DNA of 64,000 nt, from NCBI RefSeq assembly GCF_002699205.1, contig NZ_PABT01000049.1, positions 124,001-188,000 of the forward strand. The letters run 5' to 3'. How positions within the stretch are numbered: position 1 is the first letter of the stretch; the number at the start of each line of letters is the position of its first letter. The stretch is from Allomuricauda sp. Its GTDB lineage: Bacteria > Bacteroidota > Bacteroidia > Flavobacteriales > Flavobacteriaceae. The translations under genes were made by a program, and so were the position numbers. Below the pieces are notes generated by a model. The model was not told where the DNA came from and searched no databases. It worked only from the letters and a program-made list of their open reading frames with translations. Positions 39,185 through 48,339 of this stretch are shown piece after piece.

Positions 39185-40900
39185 TCAATCAACGAATCCT
39201 TCAGGGTTGGTATCCCAGAAAACCGGTGTGCTTGGTGCACTTTTCTGTGTAATGTTCGTGTTGCTGTCGGCTGCGGTCTGCGAATACCACATGGATCTTA
39301 AGAACGGTCCTGGGTCCGGGGTGGTGAATGCTGGGGTCAGATTATCTGGTTGACCTGTTCTTCTGTAGGTATTGTAGGCTTCTATTCCGTTGCACCACAA
39401 TGCTATAAAGTATTGTTCCACAATAATTCGAAGCTTGTCCGTGTCGTCTCCGGCATCGTAGTTGATCAATATTTCAGCAACATGGTCATCGATTGCTGTT
39501 GAGGTGGCCTCATAACCTGTGCCACTTGCCAACGATGCGCCAAAATTCACTACGGTACTTATGGACTGTCTGATTCCTGTTTCTAGATAATCCCTTGCAT
39601 TTCCTGTAGTGTTCAAAGTAAGTGCTGCTTCAGCTAACATGAAATAAGTGTAGGACGACATTAGAATAGGAGAAATTCCAGCTCCTGCCAGTCCTTCGCT
39701 GACAGCTCCGGAACCGGAGACATTTCTATAGGAATTGTCATCGAACGGTCCACCAACAGGATATGTCCCGTGCAATGTTCTGAAGGCATCATCTGGTGGA
39801 ATACCATCATCATCCAAATGGTTTCTTCCCCAATATCCACTCAAACCGTTGGTTGCGGGTACCAAACAATAAGGTTCCGAGGGATCCCACCAAGCTGGCA
39901 GTGATATTTCGGTAACACATTCTTTGGTAACTACATCAGCACCCGAAAAATCCTCTTGTTGTCGGTAAAAGTAGTACCGTATTCTTGGATCGGGATCACT
40001 GTACTGATTGGCCATCAGATTCATATTGTAGTTAGAGGTGTAAAAGTCCGAACTTGGTCCTGCACCGTCATAATTTGCATCAAAATAGGGATGTCTGCTA
40101 TCTGGCGAGGCATTGTTGGTGCCCCACTGGAAGAAGAAGTCATCCGAAGCATCCAAAATCAATTGGTTCCCACTGATCAACTCGTTGATGCGAGCGGTGG
40201 AAACAGATGCTCCAAAACCATCGGCAGAGGCTAAACGTGTTTGTAGGTATAGCTTCAAACGCATGGTATTGGCCACTTTTTTCCATTGGTTCTCGTTCCC
40301 ATTGTAAAAAAGGTCATTGGAAGGCAGGGCGGTCTCATCTTTGTTCAAATTGGCTATGGCCTCTACCAATAGCTGATCCGCTGCTTGATAGATGGAAGCT
40401 CCCGAATCCACTACGGGGTTCAAAATACCTTCACCTCCTGAAACAGCCTCCGAATAGGGTACGTCTCCAAAGAAATCGACCATTGACATCATGATATAGG
40501 CTTCCAAAATTTGCCCAATGGCAATATGGGTAAATTGACCTGCTTCTTCTGCTAAAGGGTTCATGGTCCTAATGTCTATCAATGCCCTTGCATAAACGTT
40601 GTCCCACACCCTGTCAAAATCGGATGGATCATAGTTTTCCCGATACGTAGGTCCGCCACCATGCTGCATTCTCACGGGTTCCATTCCAAATTGGCTCAAT
40701 CCATTTTCGGCTTGCCCCTCTTCACCTGAATGGATTTGGGCGGTCATGAGCTGTATTTGATTCAAAAAGAAATCAACACTTGCCTGAGATGGGTTTAATG
40801 CATTTGGACTTTCCACCACATCCAAGGAAGTGGTCTCACAGCCCAACATAACTGTCAGTGCAGCGATTACAAGACTGAGTATATTTGATATTTTTTTCAT
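39185..40900 (-). CDS. SusD/RagB-like nutrient-binding outer-membrane lipoprotein
   Basis: A 571-residue lipoprotein (lipobox MLGC, Cys21) of the SusD-like_2 type, with TPR-like helices. Recognisable stretches are SPNALNPSQASVDFFLNQ, RALIDIRTMNPLAEEAGQFTHIAIGQILEAYIMMSMVDFFGDVPYSEA and ANTMRLKLYLQTRLA. SusD proteins form the lid of the SusC transporter at the cell surface. The gene lies 30 bp after susC. The pair lacks glycoside hydrolases nearby, so a peptide or other non-glycan ligand is possible. Confidence 0.93.
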   Translation of the reverse strand: MKKISNILSLVIAALTVMLGCETTSLDVVESPNALNPSQASVDFFLNQIQLMTAQIHSGEEGQAENGLSQFGMEPVRMQHGGGPTYRENYDPSDFDRVWDNVYARALIDIRTMNPLAEEAGQFTHIAIGQILEAYIMMSMVDFFGDVPYSEAVSGGEGILNPVVDSGASIYQAADQLLVEAIANLNKDETALPSNDLFYNGNENQWKKVANTMRLKLYLQTRLASADGFGASVSTARINELISGNQLILDASDDFFFQWGTNNASPDSRHPYFDANYDGAGPSSDFYTSNYNMNLMANQYSDPDPRIRYYFYRQQEDFSGADVVTKECVTEISLPAWWDPSEPYCLVPATNGLSGYWGRNHLDDDGIPPDDAFRTLHGTYPVGGPFDDNSYRNVSGSGAVSEGLAGAGISPILMSSYTYFMLAEAALTLNTTGNARDYLETGIRQSISTVVNFGASLASGTGYEATSTAIDDHVAEILINYDAGDDTDKLRIIVEQYFIALWCNGIEAYNTYRRTGQPDNLTPAFTTPDPGPFLRSMWYSQTAADSNTNITQKSAPSTPVFWDTNPEGFVD

Positions 40901-40930
40901 AATATATTTTTTGATTCTAGTTAGCTGCTT

Positions 40931-43900
40931 TTAAAATGATGCTCTTACAGTAAGACCATATCTTCTTGTTGATGGTCCGGTAAAGAAATCTATTCCCTGT
41001 CCGTTGCCAACACCTGTACTGGAAGAGTTGGTGTCATAGCGTACATCGTCCGGAAAGTTTACCGCTTTGTACCATAAATTGGAACCAGAAAGCGTTAAGG
41101 ATAAACTACCGAATGGTGTCTTATCCAGCATTTTCTTGGGAATGGAATAGCCCAACGAAGCTTCTTGCACCCTGATGGTGGTGCCATCAAAAATGTTGAC
41201 TTCATTTATGCCCCCTCCAAAAAATGTATTGAATCCAAACTCAGTGGCCGTAATCGCTACATTGTTTGGCGTGCCATCGGCAAATACCCCGGGCATTATG
41301 TAATTGGACTCTCTATCGATGGGGTCATCAGGATCAACAACACCACGACCAATGAGGCCAGCGGTGGTTACAGAATAAACATCACCGCCATGGCGATACT
41401 GTATGTTGGCCGAAAGGGTAAAGTTCTTGAATGTGATGGTGGGGATAAGAGCAGTGGTCCAATCGGGGTTGGGATCTCCAATTTCTGTAATATTGTTGTC
41501 CACCAGGTACCGACCATTGCTGCCTACCACTTTATTACCGTTGTCATCTCTTTGAATGGTACTTCCGAGCAATACACCAAATGGCCTGCCCTCTACGGCA
41601 TAGTTGGCTGCTTCTCCTGAAATGGCAAATGTGAGAAGAATGTTGTTGGTGCCTTCTGCCAAATCGGTCACAATGGTTTCGCTCGCCGTAAAGTTTCCAG
41701 CAAGGTTAAATCCTATTCCGGATTCGCTTTCCCTAAAAAGATTAAGGTCGTAATCCACTTCAACCCCTTTGGTCTCCACTTCACCAATGTTCACAAAAGT
41801 TGAGAGGAAACCAGTTGAGCTATCCAATGTACGGTTGGTAATAAGATCGGTTGTGGATTTTTGATATAAGCTCACGTTGAAATTAAGTCTGTTGAACAAT
41901 CTGGTATCCAAACCAACCTCCAACTCTTGCACTCTTTCCGGTGATAATTCTCTGTTGCCCAGCACGTCTGAAACCGTGTTTCCAGAAATTACATTGCCAT
42001 TGACATCCACAAAGGTTCTGGAGCCCAATGAAAGTACATCCCTTGTGTTGAACGGTGTGGGGAAACCAGCTGAGGATCCATAACCTAATCTTAGTTTGGC
42101 ATAGTTGAGTACATTCCCTTGCAGTGTGGGAAATGCCGTTGTTGGAATAAAGGACAAGCTGGCTCCAGGATAGAACAGGGAATTGTTCTCTCTTTCCAAT
42201 GTGGATGACCAATCGTTTCTTCCTACCACGTTGAGGTAGACCAAATCTTTGTAGGACAAGGTTGCGTCCAGATAAATGCCAACCAGGTTTTCCTCAAAAT
42301 TTTGGTTCAAATTTGATCCCGAGAAGGAATTCACGGAAGAAGGGGTTGTAAAGTTGTAGTGCTCAAGTACTCCAAAAACCAACTGTCCTTGACTTTCTAT
42401 GCCATCTTGTGCATAGGTGTCCCTGCGACTATTGGCGCCTAAAGTTGCGGTGAGGTTCAAATCTTCGGAAAGACTTTTTTCCGCACTCAAAATAAGGTCA
42501 TGGTTCCAAATGGAATTTCTTACAGCAAGTGTTCTTAAGATACCCAATGTAGGCCCATCAACACCACCTTTGTTCTGTCCGTAAGAGTTCAGCTCGGTAT
42601 AGGTGTCCAATCCTACCCGATAGGTAAGGTTCATCCAATCGTTAATGGCATAGCTCATGGAAACGTTTCCGGTAAAACGGTCCGTTTCCTGGGAAGTTTT
42701 GGAATTTGCCACTGTCCAATATGGGTTTTGGATATCGTTGCCTGAGCGATAATATAAACTTCTGCCATCTGCCGCTTGGAAAGGAAGGTTTGTTAAATCA
42801 ACACTTCTAGGGGTATAAAGAACATCACCAAATATTGCCGAACCGTCAAATGCGGCCCCACTGCCCGTACTGACCGCGTTCGGGGGTGACTTGTATCCTG
42901 TTCTGGCAAAATTGAAGACTCCCGATACGGTAAAGTTGTTGGATAAAACGGCATTGCCGCCTAAACTAAAGTTGTTGCGCAACAATCTGTTTCCTGGGGT
43001 CACTCCAATATCTTCAGTACGTCCATAATTGGCGTTGAAATTTACTTTTTCTGAACCTCCGCGAACATTGACCGATGTACTGTACACATAACCGGTTCTA
43101 AAGAACTCTTCCACACCATCGTAAGGTTTATATGGATATTCATTGTCCAATAGGTCTTCGTAACCTGCAATTAAACTGGGGTCGGCAATGTAGTTGAACG
43201 GGTGACGGGTAAGGGCCACCCCATTGGCACCGGTACGTATATATTGTGCAGCAGCAGCTATACCGTCATCATCTGTACGATCAAAACGTGGTCCCCAGTT
43301 ACTGAAGAAAAACCCGAAACCTTGGTGAAATCCACTTCCGTAGTTATCTTGGAACTTTGGGAGTACTGCATTGGACATAAATACCGATTGCGTGACGGAA
43401 ACTTCTGTTTTTGAAGGGGCATCTCCCGAGGCTGCACCTTTGGTGGTAATTAAAATCACCCCGTTTCTCCCGCGGTTACCGTACAATACTGTTGCACTCA
43501 ATCCTTTTAAAACACTTACACTTTCTATGTTGTTGGGGTCAAGATCCAAAAATCGGCTTGATTCCGTATTTCCATCCAAAAAGTTGGTCTGGGTGTTTGT
43601 GCCAGAGTCAAAAGGAATCCCGTCCACAATAAAGAGTGGCTGATTGGATTGTGTGGCTGAAGAGTACCCCCGTATTATAATGTTGGTGCCCGAACCGGAC
43701 ATTCCGTTGTTGGATGTAATATTTACCCCGGCGACCTTTCCGTTCAAAACACGGGCAACATCCGCTTCTGGCCTGGATTCTACTTTATCGGATTCTACGG
43801 TGGTAATGGAGTATCCAAGTGATCGTTTTTCCCTGACAATACCTTGTGCGGTCACCACTACTTCTTCCAGTTGCGATGCATCTTCTTCCATTTGCACATT

Positions 43901-44173
43901 GATTGTGCTAGCTGTGCCAACACTTCTTTCCAGTGTTCTTTGACCCAAGTAGGAAAATACGAGGACATCCCCTTCATTGGTTTGAATGGTGTAATTGCCA
44001 TCAAAGTCGGATTGTGTACCGCGTACGGTACCCTTAACAATGATGTTTACACCGGGCAAGGGGACCCCTTCTTGGTCGGTGACCGTTCCGGTAACCGTTT
44101 TTTCTTGAGCATGGGCAAATGCTATTGATAGGCATATTGCCAACAGAGCTCCAAACAGTTTCTTTACTTTCAT
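40931..44173 (-). CDS. SusC/RagA-like TonB-linked outer-membrane transporter
   Basis: A 1080-residue receptor. Signal peptide (LFGALLAICLSIAFAHAQ), then a carboxypeptidase-regulatory domain (VTGTVTDQEGVPLPGVNIIVKGTVRGTQSDFDGNYTI, about 25-105), a plug with the SusC signature (LFIVDGIPFDSG, NIESVSVLKGLSATVLYGNRGRNGVILITTKG, about 185-245) and a barrel ending in YGLTVRASF. It imports large nutrients across the outer membrane with the adjacent SusD. Two AraC-type regulators are encoded upstream on the same strand. Confidence 0.95.
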   Translation of the reverse strand: MKVKKLFGALLAICLSIAFAHAQEKTVTGTVTDQEGVPLPGVNIIVKGTVRGTQSDFDGNYTIQTNEGDVLVFSYLGQRTLERSVGTASTINVQMEEDASQLEEVVVTAQGIVREKRSLGYSITTVESDKVESRPEADVARVLNGKVAGVNITSNNGMSGSGTNIIIRGYSSATQSNQPLFIVDGIPFDSGTNTQTNFLDGNTESSRFLDLDPNNIESVSVLKGLSATVLYGNRGRNGVILITTKGAASGDAPSKTEVSVTQSVFMSNAVLPKFQDNYGSGFHQGFGFFFSNWGPRFDRTDDDGIAAAAQYIRTGANGVALTRHPFNYIADPSLIAGYEDLLDNEYPYKPYDGVEEFFRTGYVYSTSVNVRGGSEKVNFNANYGRTEDIGVTPGNRLLRNNFSLGGNAVLSNNFTVSGVFNFARTGYKSPPNAVSTGSGAAFDGSAIFGDVLYTPRSVDLTNLPFQAADGRSLYYRSGNDIQNPYWTVANSKTSQETDRFTGNVSMSYAINDWMNLTYRVGLDTYTELNSYGQNKGGVDGPTLGILRTLAVRNSIWNHDLILSAEKSLSEDLNLTATLGANSRRDTYAQDGIESQGQLVFGVLEHYNFTTPSSVNSFSGSNLNQNFEENLVGIYLDATLSYKDLVYLNVVGRNDWSSTLERENNSLFYPGASLSFIPTTAFPTLQGNVLNYAKLRLGYGSSAGFPTPFNTRDVLSLGSRTFVDVNGNVISGNTVSDVLGNRELSPERVQELEVGLDTRLFNRLNFNVSLYQKSTTDLITNRTLDSSTGFLSTFVNIGEVETKGVEVDYDLNLFRESESGIGFNLAGNFTASETIVTDLAEGTNNILLTFAISGEAANYAVEGRPFGVLLGSTIQRDDNGNKVVGSNGRYLVDNNITEIGDPNPDWTTALIPTITFKNFTLSANIQYRHGGDVYSVTTAGLIGRGVVDPDDPIDRESNYIMPGVFADGTPNNVAITATEFGFNTFFGGGINEVNIFDGTTIRVQEASLGYSIPKKMLDKTPFGSLSLTLSGSNLWYKAVNFPDDVRYDTNSSSTGVGNGQGIDFFTGPSTRRYGLTVRASF

Positions 44174-44530
44174 ACGAATAAAGTTTTGTTAGTAATTTGA
44201 AATGAGTTAGGGCAATTGAGAAAGGTGGGCGATGCTAGGAAAATGATAGCTAATTCAAATAATACTTCTGGGAAGTGAACAAAACTTAATGGATTTTGTC
44301 TTTTTTAGAAGTAAGGCCTCTCACCACCCTACCTTTACAATTGCATAACAAATCAACCCAAAACTGTTATGGATCGGGTACTTTTTAAACGGCAAGAACC
44401 TCTAAAACTAGAATGCCCATGGGGAAGTACTCTTTTTAACACATCGAGATTGTTTTGATAACAATTTCGCAATGGGATATAAAAAAACCTCTTGGAAAAC
44501 AAGAGGTTTTAGAAGATTCAATGAAGTTAG
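44174..44530. other. Intergenic region upstream of susC
   Basis: A gene-free stretch of 357 bp that must hold the susC promoter. No clear TAnnTTTG element is seen close to the susC ATG. The AraC-gene terminator (44484-44510) lies at the far end. No ORF is visible. Confidence 0.5.
44484..44510. terminator. Intrinsic terminator after the standalone AraC gene
   Basis: A 10-bp stem (44484-44493 with 44501-44510) and 7-nt loop. A-rich bases on the left (44481-44487) supply a U tract for minus-strand transcripts. It separates the regulators from susC. Confidence 0.8.
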
Positions 44531-45013
44531 TTAAGCCATTTGAATTTCATTTTGGGCAATTTTTAAGGTGGTGGCAGTAGTCCTGTAACCGTTGGGACTA
44601 AGCCCGGTGATTTTCTTAAAGGCACTGTAGAAGCTGTTTTTACTGTTAAAACCCACTTCATACATAATGGCCTTAACACTCAACGAAGGATCGGAAACCA
44701 ATAAATGTTTTGCCTCTTCTATTCTGTAGTCGTTCAAAAATGAATAAAAGTTTTTTGCGAAATACGTGTTGATCACTTGGGATACTTTGTACCTGTTGTC
44801 GTTGATGTGTTCAGACAGATCATCAAGTCCAATGGTGTTGTTCCTGTAGATTTTGTCTTCCTCAAACGCTTTTTTGATTTTCTCCCGGATGGCATTGGCT
44901 TCTGATGGTGTTAGTCCGGACTTTTTGTACTTTTCATGACTGTTTAATGGATCAAGGGTCCGTTTCTCCTGCCCACTGTACATAAAGATGATTTGCTTTA
45001 GTAGCCGTTTCAT
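44531..45013 (-). CDS. Standalone AraC-type DNA-binding domain protein
   Basis: A 160-residue protein consisting of little more than one AraC/XylS HTH domain (about 55-145): IGLDDLSEHINDNRYKVSQVIN, then YRIEEAKHLL and VKAIMYEVGFNSKNSFYSAFKKITGLSPNGYR. It is clearly paralogous to the C-terminal domain of the next gene upstream but has no sensor or membrane region. The 74-bp gap to that gene is non-coding and both have proper starts and stops, so it is not a frameshift fragment of it. Probably regulates susC or competes with the membrane-bound paralogue (inference). Confidence 0.82.
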   Translation of the reverse strand: MKRLLKQIIFMYSGQEKRTLDPLNSHEKYKKSGLTPSEANAIREKIKKAFEEDKIYRNNTIGLDDLSEHINDNRYKVSQVINTYFAKNFYSFLNDYRIEEAKHLLVSDPSLSVKAIMYEVGFNSKNSFYSAFKKITGLSPNGYRTTATTLKIAQNEIQMA

Positions 45014-45087
45014 ATGATTGATGATTTTTGATTGATGACTACTAGTTAGCTATAAAACCACCGTTTTTCGGTGTTCCCGATAAGAAT

Positions 45088-46608
45088 TTACCCTTGTTTT
45101 ATGTGCAGAAGGTATTCGCTGGGTGTGAGCTGGGTGTCTTTTTTAAAAGCCTTGTTGAAAGAAACCTTATTGTTGTATCCTACTTCGTAGGCAACATCTA
45201 TAATATTGAGTTCATTCTCTTCCTCCAGCAGTTCCTTTGCTTCTTGAATGCGGTAGGAATTCACAAATTCACGAAAGCTCATATTAAAATGCTCATTGAT
45301 GAGCTGCGATGCATTATGGCGCGTGGTATTCAATTTTTCAGCGACCATATCAAGGTTTATATCGTTGTTTCGATATAGTTTTTCATTTTGGAAGAGGTCT
45401 TTTAGATTTTTCTTGAGCTCTAGGGACAAACTATCCGTTAAACCTGATTTTACATATTTTGGAAACAATCGGATGGTATAGGAGTACAGTCCACTGAATA
45501 CGTCAGGTTGCACATTGGCGGCATATCCAACATATAAAACCATGGTGCTCATCAAAAAAATAGGGGCATGGAACAACACTCCGCTTTTGACCCCTGCAGA
45601 TATAGATGCACCATAAACCATGTAGACAACTACATAGCTTACATGAATCAAATAGATGTTTTTTTGCCAGATTCTTGTTTTTTCACTCAAACCTGAGATG
45701 TGTTTGTTAAGGAGCAGATGAACAAAATAGGCGTAAACACCTAAGGAAATTGTCTTAAGAATTACCAGCAACAATAATTTTGTTGAATCCCCTGGGTTTA
45801 GGCCATCTTCCAATCTTTGAAGCATTTGGATCACTTTTTCAGGACCTGAAAACCCATACACCGTAAATATGAGGTAAACCGATAAGGCCAGCGTAGGCAA
45901 AAAATGCCAAAAATCCCTTTTGCCCAAATCGGTTGATTTTGAGACCCGCTCAAAATAAAGAAAGAGCAATGGGCCATATAAAAACGAGGACCAAGTGGAC
46001 ATAAGGTAGGTGTGGGGAAATTCGAATACATAATTCGTTTGGTTAACACATATATTTAAGATAAACAGGGAATGAATAAAAACGAAAAGGGCTATTAGAA
46101 TTCTGGCCTGCTTGTCAATTTTTTTATTGATCAGCAATATAAAGGTGATGTAAAACCCAATCAGTGAAACAAAAAAGTAAAATACCGACCAAACTGCGAA
46201 CTTGGGAAGTACCGTTCCTGAAAGTTTAACAAAACCAGGTTCTTTTCTAATGCCATCAAAATCTTCATGCAACAGAAAGGTCGGTTGAAAATCTATTTTA
46301 AAATAATCATATATGTAACCAATGGATTCCTCAGGTTCGTCCAATGCAGCTTGACTGAGGGCTAACTTTTTTAGGACATGTATTTTTTCCCCCTTGTCAG
46401 TTACATCAAGGTTCTTTTGGTACAGGGGTACTGCCTCCTTAAAACGGTGAATGTTAAAGTAATAGTCTGCCCACTCCAAAGAATCTTTAAAAGTTTCGGC
46501 AGTTGGTATAGGTGTGCCAACATCCTTGCCTTTAACTATAAGGCCATAGGAAGACATGATGTTCAGGCATAAAAAGAGCAAGACAATATAATGGAGGGAT
46601 TGTCTCAT
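45088..46608 (-). CDS. Membrane-bound AraC-type regulator with multi-helix sensor
   Basis: A 506-residue protein. Signal-like N-terminus (YIVLLFLCLNIMSSYG), a periplasmic part with TPR-like sequence (DSLEWADYYFNIHRFKEAVPLYQKN, about 45-110), about seven to eight transmembrane helices (about 135-370), and a C-terminal AraC HTH (about 400-505: INLDMVAEKLNTTRHNASQLIN, DVAYEVGYNNKVSFNKAFKKDTQLTPSEYL). This architecture senses a signal across the inner membrane and binds DNA directly. Located upstream of the standalone AraC and the SusC/SusD locus on the same strand. Confidence 0.87.
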   Translation of the reverse strand: MRQSLHYIVLLFLCLNIMSSYGLIVKGKDVGTPIPTAETFKDSLEWADYYFNIHRFKEAVPLYQKNLDVTDKGEKIHVLKKLALSQAALDEPEESIGYIYDYFKIDFQPTFLLHEDFDGIRKEPGFVKLSGTVLPKFAVWSVFYFFVSLIGFYITFILLINKKIDKQARILIALFVFIHSLFILNICVNQTNYVFEFPHTYLMSTWSSFLYGPLLFLYFERVSKSTDLGKRDFWHFLPTLALSVYLIFTVYGFSGPEKVIQMLQRLEDGLNPGDSTKLLLLVILKTISLGVYAYFVHLLLNKHISGLSEKTRIWQKNIYLIHVSYVVVYMVYGASISAGVKSGVLFHAPIFLMSTMVLYVGYAANVQPDVFSGLYSYTIRLFPKYVKSGLTDSLSLELKKNLKDLFQNEKLYRNNDINLDMVAEKLNTTRHNASQLINEHFNMSFREFVNSYRIQEAKELLEEENELNIIDVAYEVGYNNKVSFNKAFKKDTQLTPSEYLLHIKQG

Positions 46609-46750
46609 TTTTTGATTGATGATGAATTAGGTATTAACAATTTATGAAAATAAACTGTTAAAATTGTTAAGAAACTACTAAAGTAGGTAAGCCCCGATAA
46701 AAGTTTACTTCCGGGTTGTTACAAAATCAGATGCTTTGGAGTAATGCATA

Positions 46751-46782
46751 AAAAAAGCCGAGAAATTTTTCTCGGCTTTTTT
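46751..46782. terminator. Displaced terminator of the initiator tRNA gene
   Basis: A perfect 15-bp stem (46751-46765 with 46768-46782) and a 2-nt loop, with six A and six T at the ends so it works in both directions. It lies 6 bp beyond the tRNA-like att repeat, the place where the tRNA terminator would have been before integration. Confidence 0.85.
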
Positions 46783-46788
46783 ATTATG

Positions 46789-46836
46789 CTAGTAGCGGGG
46801 ACTGGACTCGAACCAGCGACCTTCGGGTTATGAGCC
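46789..46836 (-). repeat. attachment site copy 1 (3' part of tRNA-fMet)
   Basis: These 48 bases are identical to 55603-55650 and correspond to the tRNA-fMet sequence from the anticodon stem to just past the discriminator base. The 5' half of the tRNA is missing here, so this is an integration-generated remnant, not a functional tRNA gene. Confidence 0.93.
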
Positions 46837-46939
46837 AAAAGGTCTTAGGTGTTTTTTGTAATTTAAAAAAATTTAAATGATTGAAAAACAGAAATATAAA
46901 TATTTTTTGATAATAAACAATATCATTTAAAATCATATT

Positions 46940-46963
46940 ATTCTGTACTTATTCTGTACTGGT
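46940..46963 (+). repeat. 24-bp terminal direct repeat, left copy (probable arm-type site)
   Basis: Identical to 55535-55558. It contains two tandem 10-bp units ATTCTGTACT spaced by 11 bp. It lies 103 bp inside the att core and overlaps the expected -33 region of the integrase promoter. Confidence 0.8.
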
Positions 46964-46979
46964 TTTTCCCTGAACTTTT

Positions 46980-46987
46980 TATCTTTG
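46980..46987 (+). promoter_or_regulatory. Candidate -7 element of the integrase gene
   Basis: TATCTTTG fits TAnnTTTG and lies 15-21 bp before the possible integrase ATG codons. The region where the -33 box should be overlaps the 24-bp repeat at 46940-46963, so integrase binding there could repress its own gene. Confidence 0.45.
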
Positions 46988-47007
46988 TAGTCCTAAGTTT
47001 GATGCAT

Positions 47008-48339
47008 ATGGCTAGTGTAAAAATTGTTCTCAGAAAAAATATGATCCGTAAGGATAAAACTATTCCGTTGGCGATACGCATTAGCGAGAATTACAAAACT
47101 AGCTATAAGTGGTTGGGTATTTATGTACTTGAAAAAAATTGGGATAAGACCGCAGGAAGAGTAAAGAATAATCATCCAAACTCTAAACGTGTCAATATCC
47201 ATCTCATAAAAAAGCTTGCTGAAGCGAACGATTTATTCCTAAACACAGAGAATGCTTTAACGGCTAAACAGGCGAAACAAAAATTGATGGGTGCAGGTGG
47301 CTCTGTATTGTTCTTTCCTTTTGCTGTGGATAGAGTTAAGAGCAAGTATAACCGAGAGGTTTTTTCAGTAGCCAAATCTGAACTATCCATTCTATATAAT
47401 TTAGAAGAGTTTCTTAATCTTGATAAATCAAGAGATAAACAAGAGGTAATTTATGAAATAAAGAAAAGACGCAAAGAACGGGTGAGCAAGGGCCGGAAAG
47501 GTGATCATGATTTTCTAGACTCAGTAAAGTACTTTAAAAAGAAAAAGGATTTAAAGTTTCAAATGATAGATGAGGCTTTTCTCGAAAAGTACAAAAACTT
47601 CTGCGCCATCTATTTAGACCAAAAACCACGTACCATTACCAATCAGCTGATTTTCATTCGAACCCTCTTTAATAAAGCTATCAAGAATGGGGTTGTTGAT
47701 GCAAAATTTTATCCGTTTGGTAGTGAAAAAGAGCAAATTAGGATTGGGACTACCCACAAAATAGGTCTTAATAAAGAAGAAATTACTAAAATTGAATCGT
47801 TGAATCTTGAAACAAACACCTCGATTTGGCACACAAAAAATGTATGGTTAATTGCTTTTTATTTTGCAGGAATTAGAATTTCCGATGTAGTAAAACTACA
47901 ATGGACAGATTTTAAAGATGGAAGGCTACTTTATGTAATGAACAAAAACAAAAAACCTGTAAGTTTAGCCATCCCAAATAAGGCAGACAAAATACTTGAA
48001 TACTATAAGGCGTTTAAAACAGAAAATAATGGATATATATTCCATTTCTTGAAAGATACCAACTCAAATAATGAAGTGGCAGTATTCAGAAAAACAAGGA
48101 ATGCAACGAAACTTTTCAATAAGTACCTTAAAAGGATTGCTGCCCAATGCGGAATAGAAAAGAATTTAAGTAATCACATCGCCCGCCATTCCTTTGGAAA
48201 TATTGCAGGAGACACCATCCATCCCCTAATGCTTCAAAAATTATATAGGCACAGTGATTTAAAAACTACTATTAACTACCAAGCCAATTTTATTCATAAA
48301 GAAGCTGATAAAGCCCTTGATAGTGTAGTGAATTTTTAG
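47008..48339 (+). CDS. Tyrosine-type site-specific recombinase (integrase)
   Basis: A 443-residue integrase. N-terminal arm-binding-like domain (MASVKIVLRKNMIRKDKTIPLAIRI), a SAM-like core-binding domain (about 95-240) and a catalytic domain with the full set: Arg290 (AGIRISDV), the beta-hairpin lysine (NKNKKP), His390-x-x-Arg393 (HIARHSF), His415 (LYRHSDLKTT) and the nucleophile Tyr424 (NYQANF). The ATG at 47008 is preferred; an ATG at 47002 is possible. It lies next to the att remnant and should catalyse integration into and excision from tRNA-fMet. Confidence 0.95.
   Translation: MASVKIVLRKNMIRKDKTIPLAIRISENYKTSYKWLGIYVLEKNWDKTAGRVKNNHPNSKRVNIHLIKKLAEANDLFLNTENALTAKQAKQKLMGAGGSVLFFPFAVDRVKSKYNREVFSVAKSELSILYNLEEFLNLDKSRDKQEVIYEIKKRRKERVSKGRKGDHDFLDSVKYFKKKKDLKFQMIDEAFLEKYKNFCAIYLDQKPRTITNQLIFIRTLFNKAIKNGVVDAKFYPFGSEKEQIRIGTTHKIGLNKEEITKIESLNLETNTSIWHTKNVWLIAFYFAGIRISDVVKLQWTDFKDGRLLYVMNKNKKPVSLAIPNKADKILEYYKAFKTENNGYIFHFLKDTNSNNEVAVFRKTRNATKLFNKYLKRIAAQCGIEKNLSNHIARHSFGNIAGDTIHPLMLQKLYRHSDLKTTINYQANFIHKEADKALDSVVNF

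Larger units (their letters stand above)
46609..46998. other. Left junction region of the mobilizable element
   Basis: A 390-bp gene-free region. In order it holds AT-rich sequence, a strong terminator (46751-46782), the 48-bp att repeat that is the 3' part of tRNA-fMet (46789-46836), a 24-bp repeat shared with the other end (46940-46963), and a -7 element for the integrase (46980-46987). Confidence 0.8.

Noticed and set aside
44531..45013. Pseudogene fragment of the adjacent membrane-bound AraC regulator
   Set aside because: It has its own ATG, stop and terminator, differs throughout from the paralogue, and the gap between them is non-coding.
46789..46836. A second tRNA-Met gene
   Set aside because: Only the 3' part from the anticodon stem is present; there is no acceptor 5' strand or D arm. 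It is an att remnant.
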